A stretch of 64,000 bases of DNA. Origin: Diphasiastrum complanatum (Eukaryota; Streptophyta; Lycopodiopsida; Lycopodiales; Lycopodiaceae). The stretch spans positions 11,926,234 through 11,990,233 of the forward strand of contig CM055113.1 in assembly GCA_029204225.1 (NCBI GenBank), given 5' to 3'. Below, one piece after another: positions 10,861-24,039 of this stretch. Positions within the stretch are counted from its first letter, which is position 1, and every line of letters begins with the position of its first letter. The notes beneath the pieces were generated by a model. It saw nothing but the letters and a program-made list of their open reading frames with translations. It was not told the DNA's origin and did no database searches. The position numbers and the translations under genes were made by a program.

Positions 10861-11923
10861 GGTGGAGTGTGTATCTGCAGAACTAAAGAACAGGAGTATC
10901 AAAGATTAGTTTCAGCAGTGCAAAAGATCAGCATTACCAAGAAAACAAAAATCCAGAAAAAAAGGACTTGAGTATCGTCAAAAAGATGTATTGGATGTCT
11001 AACAACACTCATTCTTCCAATCCTCTGTCGGCATATGTCTTTTTGTTAGGGGATACTCGAGTTTCTGAGCTCCAAAAGGCATGCACTAGTTCCTTGACCC
11101 AAGCCATGATTATGCTACCTCTAGGCAATTGTCTTTGATAGGCACTCAAGGGCATAACCTCCTCATTGTCCTTAATGTTAAGGCGAATCAATTGACCACC
11201 AACGACCTTGCTTTGGAAATCAATACCAACGGAGCTCAAATACAGACCACTTTGTACCTACGATTGGGTCATCACTGGTTTCCCCTATTAGTTCAAGTTG
11301 CACTACTAGACGGGATACCTCGAGCAGCCTTAGGGTTCATATGACGGACCTAAGATACCAGTTCCTACCCCTACCAGGTGACGTATGCCAACTATTTAGA
11401 CGAGGAGTTGCAAGATATCATTTTTACACACCTGAGTTTCACCACAACTTGCAACCCTAGGATATCTTATTTAGAATACGACACCACAAAGATTATAGCT
11501 ATTTAGATGTATATGAGTTCAGGCCAAACGGTTCGTGGAAACTAATTGACGCTACATCCATGCACTTCGCAAGCTTTGAGATGTGCTAAATTGAAGCAAG
11601 CATCAAGAAAATGCAATATGCTAGATCTCGGCCATCTTAAATTATTTCTGATATTGAAGTAGCTTGAGCTCCACTTTTCTTGCTAGATTTTATCGATTTC
11701 AGCTTGCTACCTCATTTCTAAGAAGATCGCATATGGATCTATGCATGTATGAATACACATCTATGGAACATCTTGTAAGGTCGTGAAAGATCCTTCAGGA
11801 CATCATTCTCTATAAGAATCTCATAAGCTCCTTGTTTATAGCTAGAATTCTTCTAAGAGTATTCATTTATCATGCTAAGAGTAGATAGATGCGCCATAGT
11901 TTTATCAAGCTCAATTTGAGGAG
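10861..11923. other. Sequence without a recognised gene, ending in a Copia 3' region
   Basis: A minus-strand open frame at 11239-11009 (76 codons, with VVGGQLIRLNIKDNEEVMPL) is not a family I recognise. From about 11570 the sequence probably belongs to the internal 3' end of a plus-strand Copia copy, because it ends in the purine-rich TTTGAGGAG just before an LTR start at 11924. Confidence 0.4.
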
Positions 11924-12270
11924 TGTGAAAAATTGTCATAATTGGCAAATTTTAGCTTGATTAAACCTTGTAAAATTGTATATAGGTGGGTCCCACACAT
12001 GTGGAGGCTGCTCATGCATGTGAAGAATAGGCCTAGCTAGGTTACATTCTAATCATAGATATTAGTTAGTCAATTTGGTCAAGTTCCCTAGAATTTAGGA
12101 GCAAACTCCTCAAATCATGGAAGTAGTTAAGTAAGCTAATCATCAAATTTGCATAACTCTAGGGTCAGGTAAGATTGACATATTAGGACAAAAAAATGTC
12201 AATTAGTCTCCTTGAAACATGCTGGATTTTCACCTAACTTCAATGGAACCTAGGTAGGATCTAACGAGTT
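11924..12270 (+). repeat. Copia 3' LTR, plus orientation
   Basis: It starts TGTGAAAAATTG right after a TTTGAGGAG purine tract. It is an inverted copy of 14680-14922 (for example TTTTAGCTTGATTAAACC against its complement). The right end is unclear because homology to the partner fades near 12270. Confidence 0.7.
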
Positions 12271-12696
12271 CTCAGAGAATCTGGGATAGAAATCGTTCGA
12301 GGGATCTCAAAGAGATTTCTAGCCAAGAGTCTTGTGAGATTCAACTTAGATCCAACCTGAACGACTCAAATGGTCCTCACTTTTAAGCTGATACTATTAG
12401 TGAGGTCTTAGATAATCCATTACTTGAAATATTCATGACTAGTTCAGGGTGTTGGTATATTGCTCTTTGATTTGTATTTATGGGTCTATCTTCTGGATTT
12501 ATGTTCTTGCTATTTGCAGTCCCAGGTGACTCTAGATATTGTTCAGATAGATCAACATAAGGGGTATTTGCGAGTGTTTGCGATACTTCTTGCACCATGC
12601 CAAGATTTGAATTCCAAGGCATTTTGTACACTTGATGATATATCAATCAATATTATAAGTGCATAAGGAATGTTTCCAAATTCATCTTGCCTTGCT

Positions 12697-13733
12697 TTAT
12701 CCAGGTACATAAAGAACATTGTCTAGATCCATGCCTTTAGAAGATCTTAGAAACAAATGGATGGTTCCAATACCATCTATTCTACATTCTTCATCACTTG
12801 ATGTAAATATGGACTTTTTAGCACCATTAAAAGAAAGTAGAGTTGAGAAATAGTCTTTTTCAAATGTCATGTGGGAGATTGCCCCACTATCAATCCACCA
12901 TGACTCCCTTGAGTTGCTCTTGCTTGTTGGTGAAGATGTAGATGCCATCAAGGATGATGATTCTTCATCCTCCTCCTCTTTATGTGCAAGGTTTCCTTGT
13001 TTGCTCTCCTCTCGTGAATTTTGCCTCTTCAAGCATTCAGATGCAAAGTGCCCCTTCTTTCCACAAAAGGCACTTAAGCTTGGACTTATCTTGCCCTTTG
13101 CCTTTGATCTTTTTGGTTGATCTCCTCCTTGGCCTCCTTTGATTGATCTTTCTTTGCTCCATTGGTCTTCTTCTTGCCCTTGAATGAGAAATTTGCTTTC
13201 TCGTCTCCATCTGAAATGATAAGGAATTCATTCTAGATTTTTCATGGAGCATCCTACACTCTTCAGCAACTAGTACACTACGGAGCTGGGGATCACTTGT
13301 ACTAGATCATTATCAAGTATCTTGTCTCTAATAAAAGCTAGTTTTTTGTTGAGAGACTGGATTCTCCATATATTTCATCACTTATCTTCATGCATTGCAA
13401 GACTTGGTTTCTTAGCATTAGCACTCTTGAATTGTTATTTGATTCATATATAGCTTTTAAAGAATCCCAAGCTTCCTTGGCTAATGTAAAGAGGCTACCT
13501 CCTTCAAGAGGTCATTACTAGCATTCATTTTGATGCAATGAAGTGCTAGTCTTGCCTTGTTCTTGTATTTGACAAACTCTTGTCCTCCAAGAGGCTCATC
13601 CTCTTCATCTAGGACAATATCAAAGAGGTCTTGAATCACTAAGAGTGACTCCATCCTCACTTTCCATATTGAGTTGTTTTGTAGAATTTAACCTCTCACT
13701 AGGTTCAAGAAGGAATGCACCAATGGACCCCAT
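12697..13733 (-). pseudogene. gag: Copia gag-protease, frame-broken
   Basis: The start MGSIGAFLLEPSERLN matches C1 (MGSAGAYLLEASERLN). Several frameshifts follow. In the last frame (13032-12697) the protease motif is WWIDSGAISHM, followed by FSTLLSFNGAKKS and a terminal DLDNVLYVPG. The zinc knuckle of C1 (CFFCGKKGHYASEC) corresponds here to a damaged KCLLWKEGAL. A large deletion follows VLYVPG, because sequence just downstream corresponds to the region preceding RT. Confidence 0.8.
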
Positions 13734-14475
13734 CTTCCTAATGACTTGTACTATTGATGTACTTCTCGGCCCTCTCTAAGTTCTTTTCCAAAATTTTTCT
13801 CACTAGCAACTCACTTGTTGTTCACAAAGACACAAGTAGCAAGATCCTCTTGATCTTGATTCAAAAGAGCTCTTATGAAAGATTCTACAAAACAATGCTC
13901 AAGAAATTGAAATTGATTTGAATCTAGAAACTCACAAAGGTTTCACTTGATTTGATTACCTCAAATTTGACTTCTAGCCCCTTTATGGACTTCAAATCAT
14001 CTCCCTCACAAAGATAGAATGGAGATAAGATTAGTTTGAATCAAATATTATAAATTTTTTCAAGAATTGGACAAAAAAATGACTAAATCTCTCTTCCTCT
14101 TCTTGATGATTCTTCAAGACCTGTAAAAAAAAATTGAAGGGCTTGAACTTAGCCTAACTTAATTAGACCTCATGAAAATAAGTCAAATCTCATTGATGGA
14201 AAACAAACTTTGATGCTTTTCCTTGAATTCATACAAAAAACCTCATCCAGATGATGTAGAATCAAATTCTTTGGATCTTATGAATATTTGAAGTTAAATG
14301 TAGGTACAAAGGTGCCCACACGTGTGGGAAGTACGGCTGTTGACCCTCACAAAGTTTGGATCACAAAACTTCACATTAAAACTTGATTTGAACTCGCCCT
14401 CACAAGACTAGTTTTCTAGCAACAAACTTGCTAAAAATGGATTATGCTTTGATAATTAGTTATCCTCTTGTATTT

Positions 14476-14488
14476 GGCTCTGATACCA
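14476..14488 (-). other. Copia primer binding site
   Basis: The plus strand reads GGCTCTGATACCA, the complement of TGGTATCAGAGCC, the classic plant Copia primer site for initiator tRNA-Met. It directly abuts the LTR start at 14489. Confidence 0.9.
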
Positions 14489-14922
14489 TGTTGAAAGTAT
14501 AGTACTAAGGACCATAAATGAGCCTACAAAATATTCCAAGAGTGATTGATTGATTGATACACCAATCTATTGCAAAACTAGTCACCAATTTCTTGGTCTA
14601 GATTAGCGATTTGGGACCACATGGATTGATAGTACGATAGGGATCTTCTCCTTTGAAGCTAGGTGAAAATCCAACATGTTTCAAGGAGACTAATTGACAT
14701 TTTTTTTTTCCTAATATGTCAATCTTACCTAACCTTAGAGTTATGCTAATTTGATGGTTAGGTTACTCAACTACTTGACCAAATTGACTAACTAACACCT
14801 ATGATTAGGATGTAACCTACCTAGGCCTATTCTTCACACATATGAGTAGATCCACACATGTGAGACCCATCTATGTACAATTTTACAAGGTTTAATCAAG
14901 CTAAAATTTGTCAATTTTGACA
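14489..14922 (-). repeat. Copia 5' LTR, minus orientation
   Basis: It is about 434 bp, bounded by TG at 14489 and CA at 14922 on the plus strand and adjacent to the primer site. It is an inverted copy of 11924-12270 and is diverged from the C1 LTR. Confidence 0.75.
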
Positions 14923-15291
14923 TAAAGTGGAAGAGCCAGATGTAATGCAAAGATGTGAGGTCGAAGAAGATGGGTAGATCATCCAAGATGGTATTATGTC
15001 GAGGAAGCAGACAAAAGAAGATATTGGAATGATATTCTTTGTTCATTCCATGTAGATTCATTGCCAAAAAAACAATATGGAGCTTCATTGATTTCTTCTT
15101 TGACCATCATTTTTTTTTTCATGGGAACACGGGTTGTAGACTGAAGAAAACAAATAGATTCAATTCAATATCTTTGGATCTACAATGCTGCTATACATAA
15201 CATCCTTAGTCAAGACTACTTAACTGAGGCGATCAAAATGATTAGGCAAGCATCTTCATTTTTTAGGACAAAAATGTTTAAGTAGGGGAAG
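14923..15291 (+). other. Possible internal remnant of another LTR element
   Basis: No open coding frame is left. The block ends in GTAGGGGAAG, a polypurine tract, immediately before an LTR-like start at 15292, so it is probably the 3' internal end of a plus-strand element. Confidence 0.35.
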
Positions 15292-15807
15292 TGTCATGTA
15301 CTTTTAGTACATCAATGCTTATCAATATATTAGAATATCCAGTGTAAGCTTTGTTAGGCCCACAAGGAGCTATTAGCCTTCAAAATAAGGTGGTTCTCTC
15401 TTTAGGCCCTCCAAAATACTTAAATAAGGATAATAGGCCAACAAGGGGCCAATGTATAATTAATAAGACGTAACAAGGGCTAACTATCCTTCAAGATAGT
15501 TGTGCTTAGTTAAGTTTGGGGATTGTCTATAAGTAGGCAAGAGACATCATTTTGAGCATCTTTTGGCTCATTTGCAAATGAGAGAGCTCACCTTCCTCTT
15601 TGTGAATGTGAGCCTTGGGAATAGAGCTTGCTAGATCTCATGTGCCCAATCCAAATGATTCTCATCCCCATGTTGTGTTGATTTGCTTCCATCCCCTAAA
15701 TTTAAAAAATTATTCCATGGAATTCTATTTGTGATTTGTGTTTTATGGCTATATCAACATGAATGCTATCATTAGTATTGCTATTTGATTAAGTTTGGCA
15801 CATGACA
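15292..15807 (+). repeat. LTR of an unassigned retroelement
   Basis: The 516-bp segment begins TGTCATGT and ends ACATGACA, a perfect 8-bp inverted terminal pair with TG...CA ends, and is preceded by a purine tract. A putative leader-type promoter region precedes CAAGAGACATCATTTTGAGC. No partner LTR is visible in the window. Confidence 0.6.
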
Positions 15808-18028
15808 CGGATTATATATTGTTGTACTCATTATACAATCTACAACTCTTTGCAACAATACCCAACTAAAGCCTTTGATTCTATGATTGGTTAGGTCATT
15901 GAGCTTGATGAGGATTGACTTGCAAATTTGAGTTATCCATTAAAAAGAGCAATAGATCCACAAGTTTTTTTTTTCTTCTAAATTGAAAGCCCTTTGAAGA
16001 TGACTAGTGAAGATATTTTTGATGCACAATATTCCACGCAACAATAAACTCATTTGTCTATCAACTTGAATTTGTTGTCCATTACCTTTGGCTTCTTGTT
16101 GTTGTGCATAGTCCTATGCTATTGCCTCATCCAATTCAACTGGTAAGAAGTAGTTGAAGTCTACTCGTGGTACACCCATAAGAACAAGATTAGTGACAAT
16201 GTCTTGTTGAAAATGCACAATCATATACCTGTTGGTTTCTATTGTGAGCAAAATGTTTGATACACCATGATCATGTGATGTTCCAAGTCAAAGATGTGTC
16301 TATTATATTTGGCCACATCCCAGTGATATTCACATTTATCATAATGTTCAAATAGGTCATTAATATATTGGCATCTAAATATTCATTTCCATTTTGATTA
16401 TTAGAAAGATTATCCACATGCTGGCCCTTGAAGCTAATATTGCCATATATATTTTGATAGTCAATATTAACATTGTCTCCGACAACTTTTTGATCGGTAT
16501 TCTCAAAAGATAGATTTTAATAGCTCCTTGCTGCTCATGTAGAGGCTCTTTTTGGGCGATCTGAAAACAAATGCTACAATTCCTCGATTCCTTTTGAACC
16601 ATGGTCAACTTGAGAAATTTTCTTGAGAAGATATTTTTTCATACCATTAGTTTTCTATGTTGAAAGTTTGTACTTTGACTTATCCGAAGGATTTTCTTGT
16701 TGTAGTGGCCGATGATGAGCAGAACACAATTGTATAGAAGTCTATCCATGTTAAGACTCCAATTTGTTCTCTTTTTTCACCTTATATTGCCATGTTAAGA
16801 CTCCAATTTGTTCTCTTTTTCATCTTATGTTTCCTTACCCTTATATCTTAAATCAATGCTTTTTTTATCACATCCATTAACATTAGGATTTATGAAAGAA
16901 CTTTTTCTAAATAAAAATGAGTGTTATCTTGAAGACCGTGTAGATAGCATTCAATAGAATGTTTTTTCACTAAGCCACACCATCTTCGATGATACCAAAT
17001 AAAATTTCTCGTTATATGCCTTCACAAAACCAATTTGTTCCAAACAATACCAAGATTCCATGTGATAACCTTGAAGTCCTCACATGTTTGTAGTATGAAT
17101 TCCTAGCTATGTAATATGCTTTGTCACCATATTAAGGCTTTATATAAGGTAAGCTTTTGAGGAAAGTATCCATGTTTCAACATCTGAATGCTTATATGTT
17201 AGCTCCAATTTGTGGTTCTACTGAAATAACATGATCATTGGTAAATTCAGGTTAAGTAGTTTGAACAACAATTAGTTGTTGTGAAATATGTGCCAAGATA
17301 GAGTCCAAAAGTGCAACAATCCTATTACACATTTCTTCCTATCTCTATTTTCAGCTTGCTTGCATTTGCTGCCACAACTAAACCCTATATACTCTAGATG
17401 TATACCTCAAGAATTCAAAAAAGGCTATGTTGGCACTATATAACATGCATCTACCCTTCAAGATTAAGTGAAAGAAAGAACACATCATTTCTTTAATGCC
17501 AATTGGTCCTTTTTTTTACCTTGAGAGTAGTTGGAGCATGTGACTTTAGACTATAGAATATATCTTAATGTTTACAATCAAATGTTTATATACATCATAG
17601 TCCACTCCCTACACCGCACATCCAAATTCTCCTTCCCTAAAAACCAACTTTGCCCCTTCTTTGAATGTCCATATTAAAACCCGAATTTATCTTCTCTTTG
17701 CTTGTCCTTTGGTTTATTGGATTTTGCTTTGTACGTCCACCAAGTATAGTTTGCTCCTCTCTATGGAAACAATTCTTTTTTAGTGAAAATACTCCAAAAA
17801 AATAGTAGCAATTCCCTTTATTGAATTGTGAGATGTTTGAAATGTTAGAAAGTGCCTCATTTTTCAATGTTTTTGTTTTAGGTTACATGTTGATGCCAAA
17901 ATTTTCTATCCTAGCCACTTGATTTTCATATAACTACAAGCCTCTCTCCATGTGCATCATAGATGTCATGGCGATCAAACCCCCAGATCATACTTCAACA
18001 TATGCTAGACGGCACACTTTGGTATACT
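15808..18028. other. No recognised gene
   Basis: AT-rich sequence with only short broken frames. I see no domain motif, tRNA or complete repeat. Partial similarity to decayed retroelement sequence is likely but cannot be shown by eye. Confidence 0.5.
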
Positions 18029-18769
18029 AAAACTATAGAGGCTAGAAATGTGGTGTAAATCTTGCATATTCTTGACATTCTAGTTCTTGATGTTCTTGGG
18101 ATGTCCAAGAATCAAGAAATGAGTGTTTCTTGATTCTTGGACTTTCAAAATGCTAGCTAGAGTAATTTTTGTTTCTTGTTTCTAGTTGTGGATTAGATTT
18201 TTTGTTTTGATGGATTAGTATAGGTTGCAAGCATCCAAGAGATTTGTAGCCAATAATGTGGTATAGATCTTGCAAATTCATTTACGTTTTGGTTTCTTAA
18301 GTTTCTTGGAAAATTCAAGAATTAAGAAGATGGAGCTTCTTGGTTCTTGAATGCTTGTAGAAATTCGTTTTCTTGTTCTTTATGAGGAATGTGGCATGCT
18401 AGTCTAAGTTTTCTGGTCTTGCAAGTAGTTTAGTTTTCGTTTTGCAATGATCCATTCTAGCATTTTGTCTTTAAGTGCCATAGTAATGCCCAACCGTGTT
18501 TTAAGAAGAGCTGTTTTTGGGCATTCTTGGTGTGATTGCATGGTAGAATGTTTGCAAGTGATCTCAAGAGTTCAAGAGTGTTCGAAATCCGAGTATCCAT
18601 AACAGGTTGAACTATACTACAACCCTGAGAATCTTTCTGCCTAATCTGGACATGGTAATAAGCAAGATAAAAACTAAGACATGCCCACAGTTCCTGGTGA
18701 CAGGCAGAAAGTAGATGTTGTAACAAGAAAGAAACAATATCAGATTCTACAGTGTAGAATCTGCCTACA
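18029..18769 (+). repeat. 5' LTR fragment of Gypsy E4
   Basis: The segment starting ACTATAGAGGCTAGAAATG matches E1 LTR position about 2391. It ends at CTACA before the primer site. The terminal palindrome at 18741-18763 is perfect: arms CAGATTCTACA and TGTAGAATCTG around one base. Confidence 0.75.
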
Positions 18770-19499
18770 TTTGGCCTCGTTGCTGCTTGACCTCACACAC
18801 ATCATAAACCTTTTACAACTACAACGTTGTTCTCAAACAACTCAACAAACGTTCTACCTATCTAGATCTGTCATCCTCTACAGTCTGGAATATACCCTCT
18901 GCAACCTGCAACACCCAACAGAATAAACAAGCAACTCCAGACACCTTGCCACCTGGAGACAACCTGCCAACGTCCTCCATATTCTACAAATGACTTCCAA
19001 ACGACCTGCACATCCCATGTATGACACTCCACTCCCTCTTGACTGCACAACATGCACACAACATCTAACACACTTGCATCTATCCTACACACACCAACAC
19101 CAAACCACACCCTCAACGACCTGCAAAAGCTCTCTACAAGCCCTCCAAACCAGAAACCTGTTGGGCAGCTCCACGACCTCCACATATGACCATTCCAAAT
19201 CCTACCAAACTCTCCAAATCTAGAGCAGGTTCCATATCCATACACGACATCAATATTCACTGTTTTACAATCACAAGGAGCTATAATGAACTACAACGGC
19301 TGTACGGATCTAGAACAACACCACACACTAAATGAAACTAGATTGCCAACGATTCGAACAAGCCTCAAAAACTACACACAGATGCAACACACAGCTCCTT
19401 GAATCCAACATTAGTAACTATTGGTTGATTACAATCCATGGCAAACTGAGCTCTTGCACATCATTCTAAACTTCACAATTGTATCTACAACAACATGCT

Positions 19500-20980
19500 T
19501 ATTTTTGTTCTGGACCGAGTTTTCTGAGTGACAGTCTCGATCGAGTCCATGGAAGACGTTCTGGACCGAGTCTTCTTAAAGAGAGTCTTGACCGAGTTCA
19601 TCTAAGAGATCTGGACCGAGTCAAAGAACACACATATCCCAGTCAGATCTGGACCGATGAGTCGAAGAACACACGTATTTCAACTCGATCTGGACCGGAG
19701 CCAAAAACACGCATATCCCAAACCGAGCCGAAGAGCACACATCTCAGTCCGCCCTGGATCGACGAGCAGAAGACCACGCCTACCTCAAGAAACCACTTCC
19801 TACACAGATTTGCAACACAACCTGCAAAATCCAAAGTCTGCAAGCAAACATGAGCTGCAAACATTTGCAACACACCTTGCAAAAAACCAAAGTCTACAAG
19901 CAAACACGACCTACAAACAGATCAACAAAACGACTTGAAGACTCCACAATCTGCATACAACATCGTACTGCAAGCAACCAGGCCAAAAAAAAACAACAAA
20001 ACAGGCAACATGAGCAGGAGTTTATCAAATTCCATCACTATTATATGTTTGAACACACTACAAGCAACGACATCCAAGCGAAGAACTCCTGCGAATCAAT
20101 CTGTGACAGAACCTCCACGCTGCCACGACCTATGTAAGCAAACCGAGCAGAAGCCTAGCTTTAGGAGACAGCCTCCTTCCAAAATGCTCTTCTCACATCG
20201 AGGGTTCCAAAAAAAAAACATTCATAAACCCTAGAATCTCAGACGCACACAATTCACGTCTGTTTTGATGCATCAGGAAAACAAAAAAAGGCTCTACCAC
20301 CAAATTTCACCCAAACATGGACACATCACTTACCTAGTAGGAACCAAGTCACTTCACTACATCAGCTGATCAAGCAGACACACGCTCATTTCACTTTCGA
20401 CCGACTCCGTCAATCGCAATTCAACCGAGCCCCCAAATGCACTCCATTATTCTCGACCGCACTCCCACAGTTCCATCTCGACCGCATACCCACATCTTCA
20501 ATATCGACCAGACCGAATGCCTAAAGTCATTCCATCTCGACAGGATAAAAAGACAATTGACCCTTCATTAACTTTTCGAACCTTTGTTATTTTCTTTTGA
20601 CCCTTCACACTTTTTTTGAACTTTCCTACTTTTTCGACTAATCGTTAATTTTTCGATCATTTGTTAAATTTTTTCGCTCTTTCGTTTCTTTTTTTACCCT
20701 TCATAATTTTTTCTAGTTCAGTTTCCGATCCACCTCATTTCCGAACCATCTAGTTTTTGATCTTCCACTTTCCAATACATCATTTTTTTCGACCGACCCA
20801 TTTTTTGATCCACCCATTTTTCAATACTTCCATTTTTTTGATCTACCACATTTTTTCGATCCATCCAATTTTTCGATACCATTAATTTTTAATACCATCC
20901 ATTTTTACGACCCACTCCAATTTTTCGATCCCATTAATTTTTCAAAAGCAAAAAAAAACTAGCTTATCCATTACCCAAGC
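19500..20980 (+). repeat. GACCGAG and TTTTTCGATCCA repeats in the E4 leader
   Basis: At 19500-19760 about ten copies of a CTGGACCGAGTC-like motif recur. At 20395-20510 CTCGACCGCA-type units follow. At 20570-20960 a different low-complexity series resembling TTTTTCGATCCACC recurs. Proteins predicted from this block are repeat artefacts. Confidence 0.65.
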
Positions 20981-21300
20981 CCCAACGTTACCAACTAACT
21001 TACCTATTATCCAACAACCCCCTAGCACACCCAGTACCAGACAACTAACTTACATACTAATCGAATCCTACGATACCTAACTAACTGACCGTAAAACAAA
21101 ATTAAAAAAAAAAAACCAAAAACAAAAAACACCCTAAAATTCAAAAATAAAAATTAAGCATGTCCCCAATGGAACACCATACAGATCCCCATATCATAGA
21201 TTCAACTTGCTGCTCACTCGAGAAGTTATTTGAAAACTTCTACATCACCACGACATTTACTAGATCAAAATCGAACATAGACGTTATATGAAATGAGTTA

Positions 21301-21590
21301 TTGCAAGACGTAGAGAATACCGATATTTCGTCATCTACTACTATTCCTGAACAAGAGCACCCTCCCCAGGGAATTGACATTTTCACTACACTACAATTTC
21401 AAATCTATATGTCTTTCCACTTTCTGATGAGATTTCCACTACATGCATATCAAGAAACCAATCTAAGATATAGGAAATCTAAACAAAGGTCCATTTATGA
21501 ATCTCATGATTCGAAGGATACTAATGGGTATAGTACCTTTTCTTCCTATGCATTTCAAGCTCTATCTTACAATATATGTTATCAATGATG
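21301..21590 (+). pseudogene. Gag-protease spacer remnant of E4
   Basis: SSSTTIPEQEHPPQGIDIFT followed by LQFQIYMSFHF aligns by eye with the E1 spacer (LSAHIPEKEQSLQGLEVFSD, LQAQLTMSFHS). No protease core remains. It fixes the orientation and family of E4. Confidence 0.55.
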
Positions 21591-22053
21591 ATAGATTTCA
21601 TGCTACCAACCCCATCTTGTTTTTGACAAGGGCATATCAGAGTAAGTCTCATTACTCTACAAAACAAATGGAATATTGCAATTGTCAAGGTGAATTATCA
21701 ATGTTGATGAATGCAAGTTTTGTTCGACAAGTGTAATACAGTTCTCACTCTCTGTACCGTTTGTTTATTTTCTTGTTTCTCTTCACATGTTTCGTGTGAT
21801 TGATTTTTGCATGAGAAATAACTACTGCACAAGAGTCTTCCATAGAGCATCTCAAAAACACATTTTCATTCATCTGTCCATCTTCAGATCACCTTGCACA
21901 GAGTTTACGATCTTTGAGCATATTGAAAATTTGAAAAATCTTTGTCACTTTTGAGTTGATTCCTACATATCATCGTCATATTCATTTTTGAGTCAACTAC
22001 AACAAGATCGAAATAAATCTAGTTAAAATTTGTTCAATCTTTAGTCCAGTCGC

Positions 22054-23330
22054 ATGTTCAACGTGTTTCAACTATGTGTTCCACACGCCGATCCAATCTT
22101 GAGCATGAACAGTTACCATCAACAACATCCCCACCAACAGATTTGGGGGGAGGGGAGAGTGGATCTGCTTGGATCCACTGAAGTAGTTACGCTACCAACA
22201 ACAACAACATCAAGATCGACAACCAAGGCCACACAACCAAAGACGACAATGACAAAGCTAAGAAGGCAGATGGGCAATCCAAGCAACTCAATCAGAAGAA
22301 GTATCCCAATCACGACAAAGGTCCTTCAGAAAAGGGAAGCACAAGCATTGGGAAATCAGTCTCCCTCTTTAGCCAGCCCTCTTGCCACAACATCTGCATC
22401 TACTCTCATGCCTATCGCCCACACCATCTACCAATGTCACCACCACAATTCTACCCTCCATCTCTCTATTTTTCACCATTCCACTATTCATCTGAGAAAT
22501 ACCCAATATTTTCAGACCTTGATAATCTTACCGAGGCAGCTAAAAGATCGTTGCAAATGTCTTGCGGAGACCAACTACCACCTACATTGGTCGGTCAGCT
22601 AGAAAAGAAGACCTAAGAAAGCAGGCGAAGCAACAAAAAGAAAAAAAACAAAGAAGCTGAGGAGGAAAGGAATAAACTAAAGCAACAGATGAGTCAGATC
22701 GATTTTGATCAAAAGAAACTCTCTGGGGCAATGATAGTCGAATTCTCTCCTATGAAGTCCGAAGAAATCCAAACATAATGGATCAAAGGAAGAAAGAGCT
22801 GCAGAAAAGCAAAAAGATGAAGACAACCGTGAACCTGCAGAATATAGCGAGCTCCTCACTCAACAAGTGGTGGTCAAAGCTGAACATTGCAAGGGTCCAA
22901 GGCTACGACGGTAGCATTATCAATTCCTTCACCCTCCCACCAGGCTTCATCATGTCTCCCTACCGTCACCAAACTATCCATTTAAATCTGTTCCTACCAC
23001 CAATTTTGTTGATAAATCCAACCCCTTGAAGACTGATAACCCAAGGTTTGTGCAACCTACCAAATCGAAGATTCTTCCTCTTCTTGTCAAGGCAAGAGCA
23101 TCGACAAGACTGGAACTTCAACTGAGAGAAGAACTGCAGAAACACCCAGAAGCAAAATGGAGGATACAAGAGTGCCAAGACAATTGATGAATATCTAGCA
23201 AGACCTCCCAGAAAGTTAGAATCTGCCAATAAACCAGAATTGAAATCGTCTATGGTAGATGCAAATGTAAAAAAAGAGAAAAAGACACACGGGAAGCACT
23301 TAGGCATGCAGAGTTGTCAAGCTGTTGGGA
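22054..23330 (+). pseudogene. Additional ORF of E4, frame-broken
   Basis: Fragments in different frames include PMSPPQFYPPSLYFSPFHYS, then DLDNLTEAAKRSLQMSCGD, then a Lys/Glu-rich stretch, and near 23185 KTIDEYLARPPRKLE. The last resembles KALDDYLARPSQPRR in the E2 additional ORF (minus, 30225-29605). This identifies it as the same extra protein downstream of integrase. Its function is unknown. Several stops and frameshifts make it non-coding today. Confidence 0.5.
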
Positions 23331-23562
23331 GCTCTCCAATTTTGAAGATGTCAATTACTTGCGGTAATAGGACATTTTGGTTAAATTGCGGCAATCTGTG
23401 AAAATAATTTTTTGATAAAGACTGACAACAATAAGCAATTGGTTTTATGTAAGCGAACGAGGATCTACGCTTTTCCAAGTGACAATCAAAGGTGCCAATA
23501 GCGGAGCAATATCATCCAATATGGATTGTAGTGGATCCTACAACACATTAGCAGTGGGATGA

Positions 23563-23662
23563 TGTTGGCTGACTCGGCCATAGGTACCCACGATCACCTC
23601 TACCCTTAGACCGAGGAGGTCTCTAAGAAGATGAGACGAATGAAGATTGAGAGCCAAGGCCT
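23563..23662 (+). repeat. Truncated 3' LTR of Gypsy E4
   Basis: It starts TGTTGGCTGACTCGG after a purine tract and contains CCGAGGAGGTCTC, also found in the E1 LTR at about 1843 and in the E2 LTR in complement. It stops where E3 protease sequence starts. Confidence 0.65.
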
Positions 23663-23682
23663 TTGCTCCAGTCATGAACGAC

Positions 23683-24039
23683 TCATGCATTGGTGAGCCA
23701 CGGACGACCAAGTAGTAATTCATAAGAATAGGCATTATTGGGAATATCAAGTACTACAAGGTAAACGAAAAATTTGAGTCCTCCTAGTTTGATCAGCACG
23801 TGCGAAAGGAAACCGGTAGGTCGGACCACACTTTGATCAGCCATTCGAAGCTGACAAGTAGGTTTGGCTAGCTTGTCTCTCAGATTCCATTCCATCATGA
23901 GGGATGTGGAAATGATATTAATCCCGGAACCTCCATCGAGTACTGCTAAAACTTCATGGTATTGATGATGGGTAGCTGGGATTTTGATGTTGCCTCGTTC
24001 GCTGAGTGGATTGGTTAGATGTAAGGGCATTTCAGGCAA
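23683..24039 (-). pseudogene. Retropepsin of Gypsy E3, intact active-site motif
   Basis: The frame contains VLAVLDGGSGINIISTSLM, an intact aspartic protease active site (D-G-G-S). It is followed by CQLRMADQSVVRPTGFLSH and YSYELLLGRPWLTNA, the flap-side and C-terminal blocks of Gypsy retropepsins. This 118-codon piece has no stop, but the element breaks off right after it, so no Pol follows. Confidence 0.85.

Larger units (their letters stand above)
12400..14922 (-). mobile_element. Copia retrotransposon remnant, minus strand, lacking RT
   Basis: Read on the minus strand: LTR (14922-14489), primer site complementary to initiator tRNA-Met (14488-14476), a leader, gag from an ATG at 13733, a zinc-knuckle remnant near 13040-13080, and protease to 12697. 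About 50 codons of the segment that normally precedes RT follow (SSSVQNALEFKSWHG, near 12600-12650). Integrase, RT and RNase H are missing. The copy is closely related to Copia C1 at 38257-42150. Confidence 0.8.
18029..23662 (+). mobile_element. Gypsy retrotransposon E4, plus strand, heavily degraded
   Basis: It consists of a partial 5' LTR (18029-18769), a degenerate primer site (TTGGCCTCGTTGC at about 18771), a long leader with GACCGAG repeats, a small gag-protease remnant (21301-21590) and an additional ORF (about 22054-23330). A purine-rich GCAGTGGGATGA and a truncated 3' LTR start (23563) follow. RT, RNase H and integrase are not detectable. The 3' LTR is cut at about 23662, where minus-strand E3 begins. 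Confidence 0.72.

Noticed and set aside
18871-20234. Several overlapping frames on both strands
   Set aside because: They overlap the E4 leader repeats and have repeat-driven composition, with no family motif.
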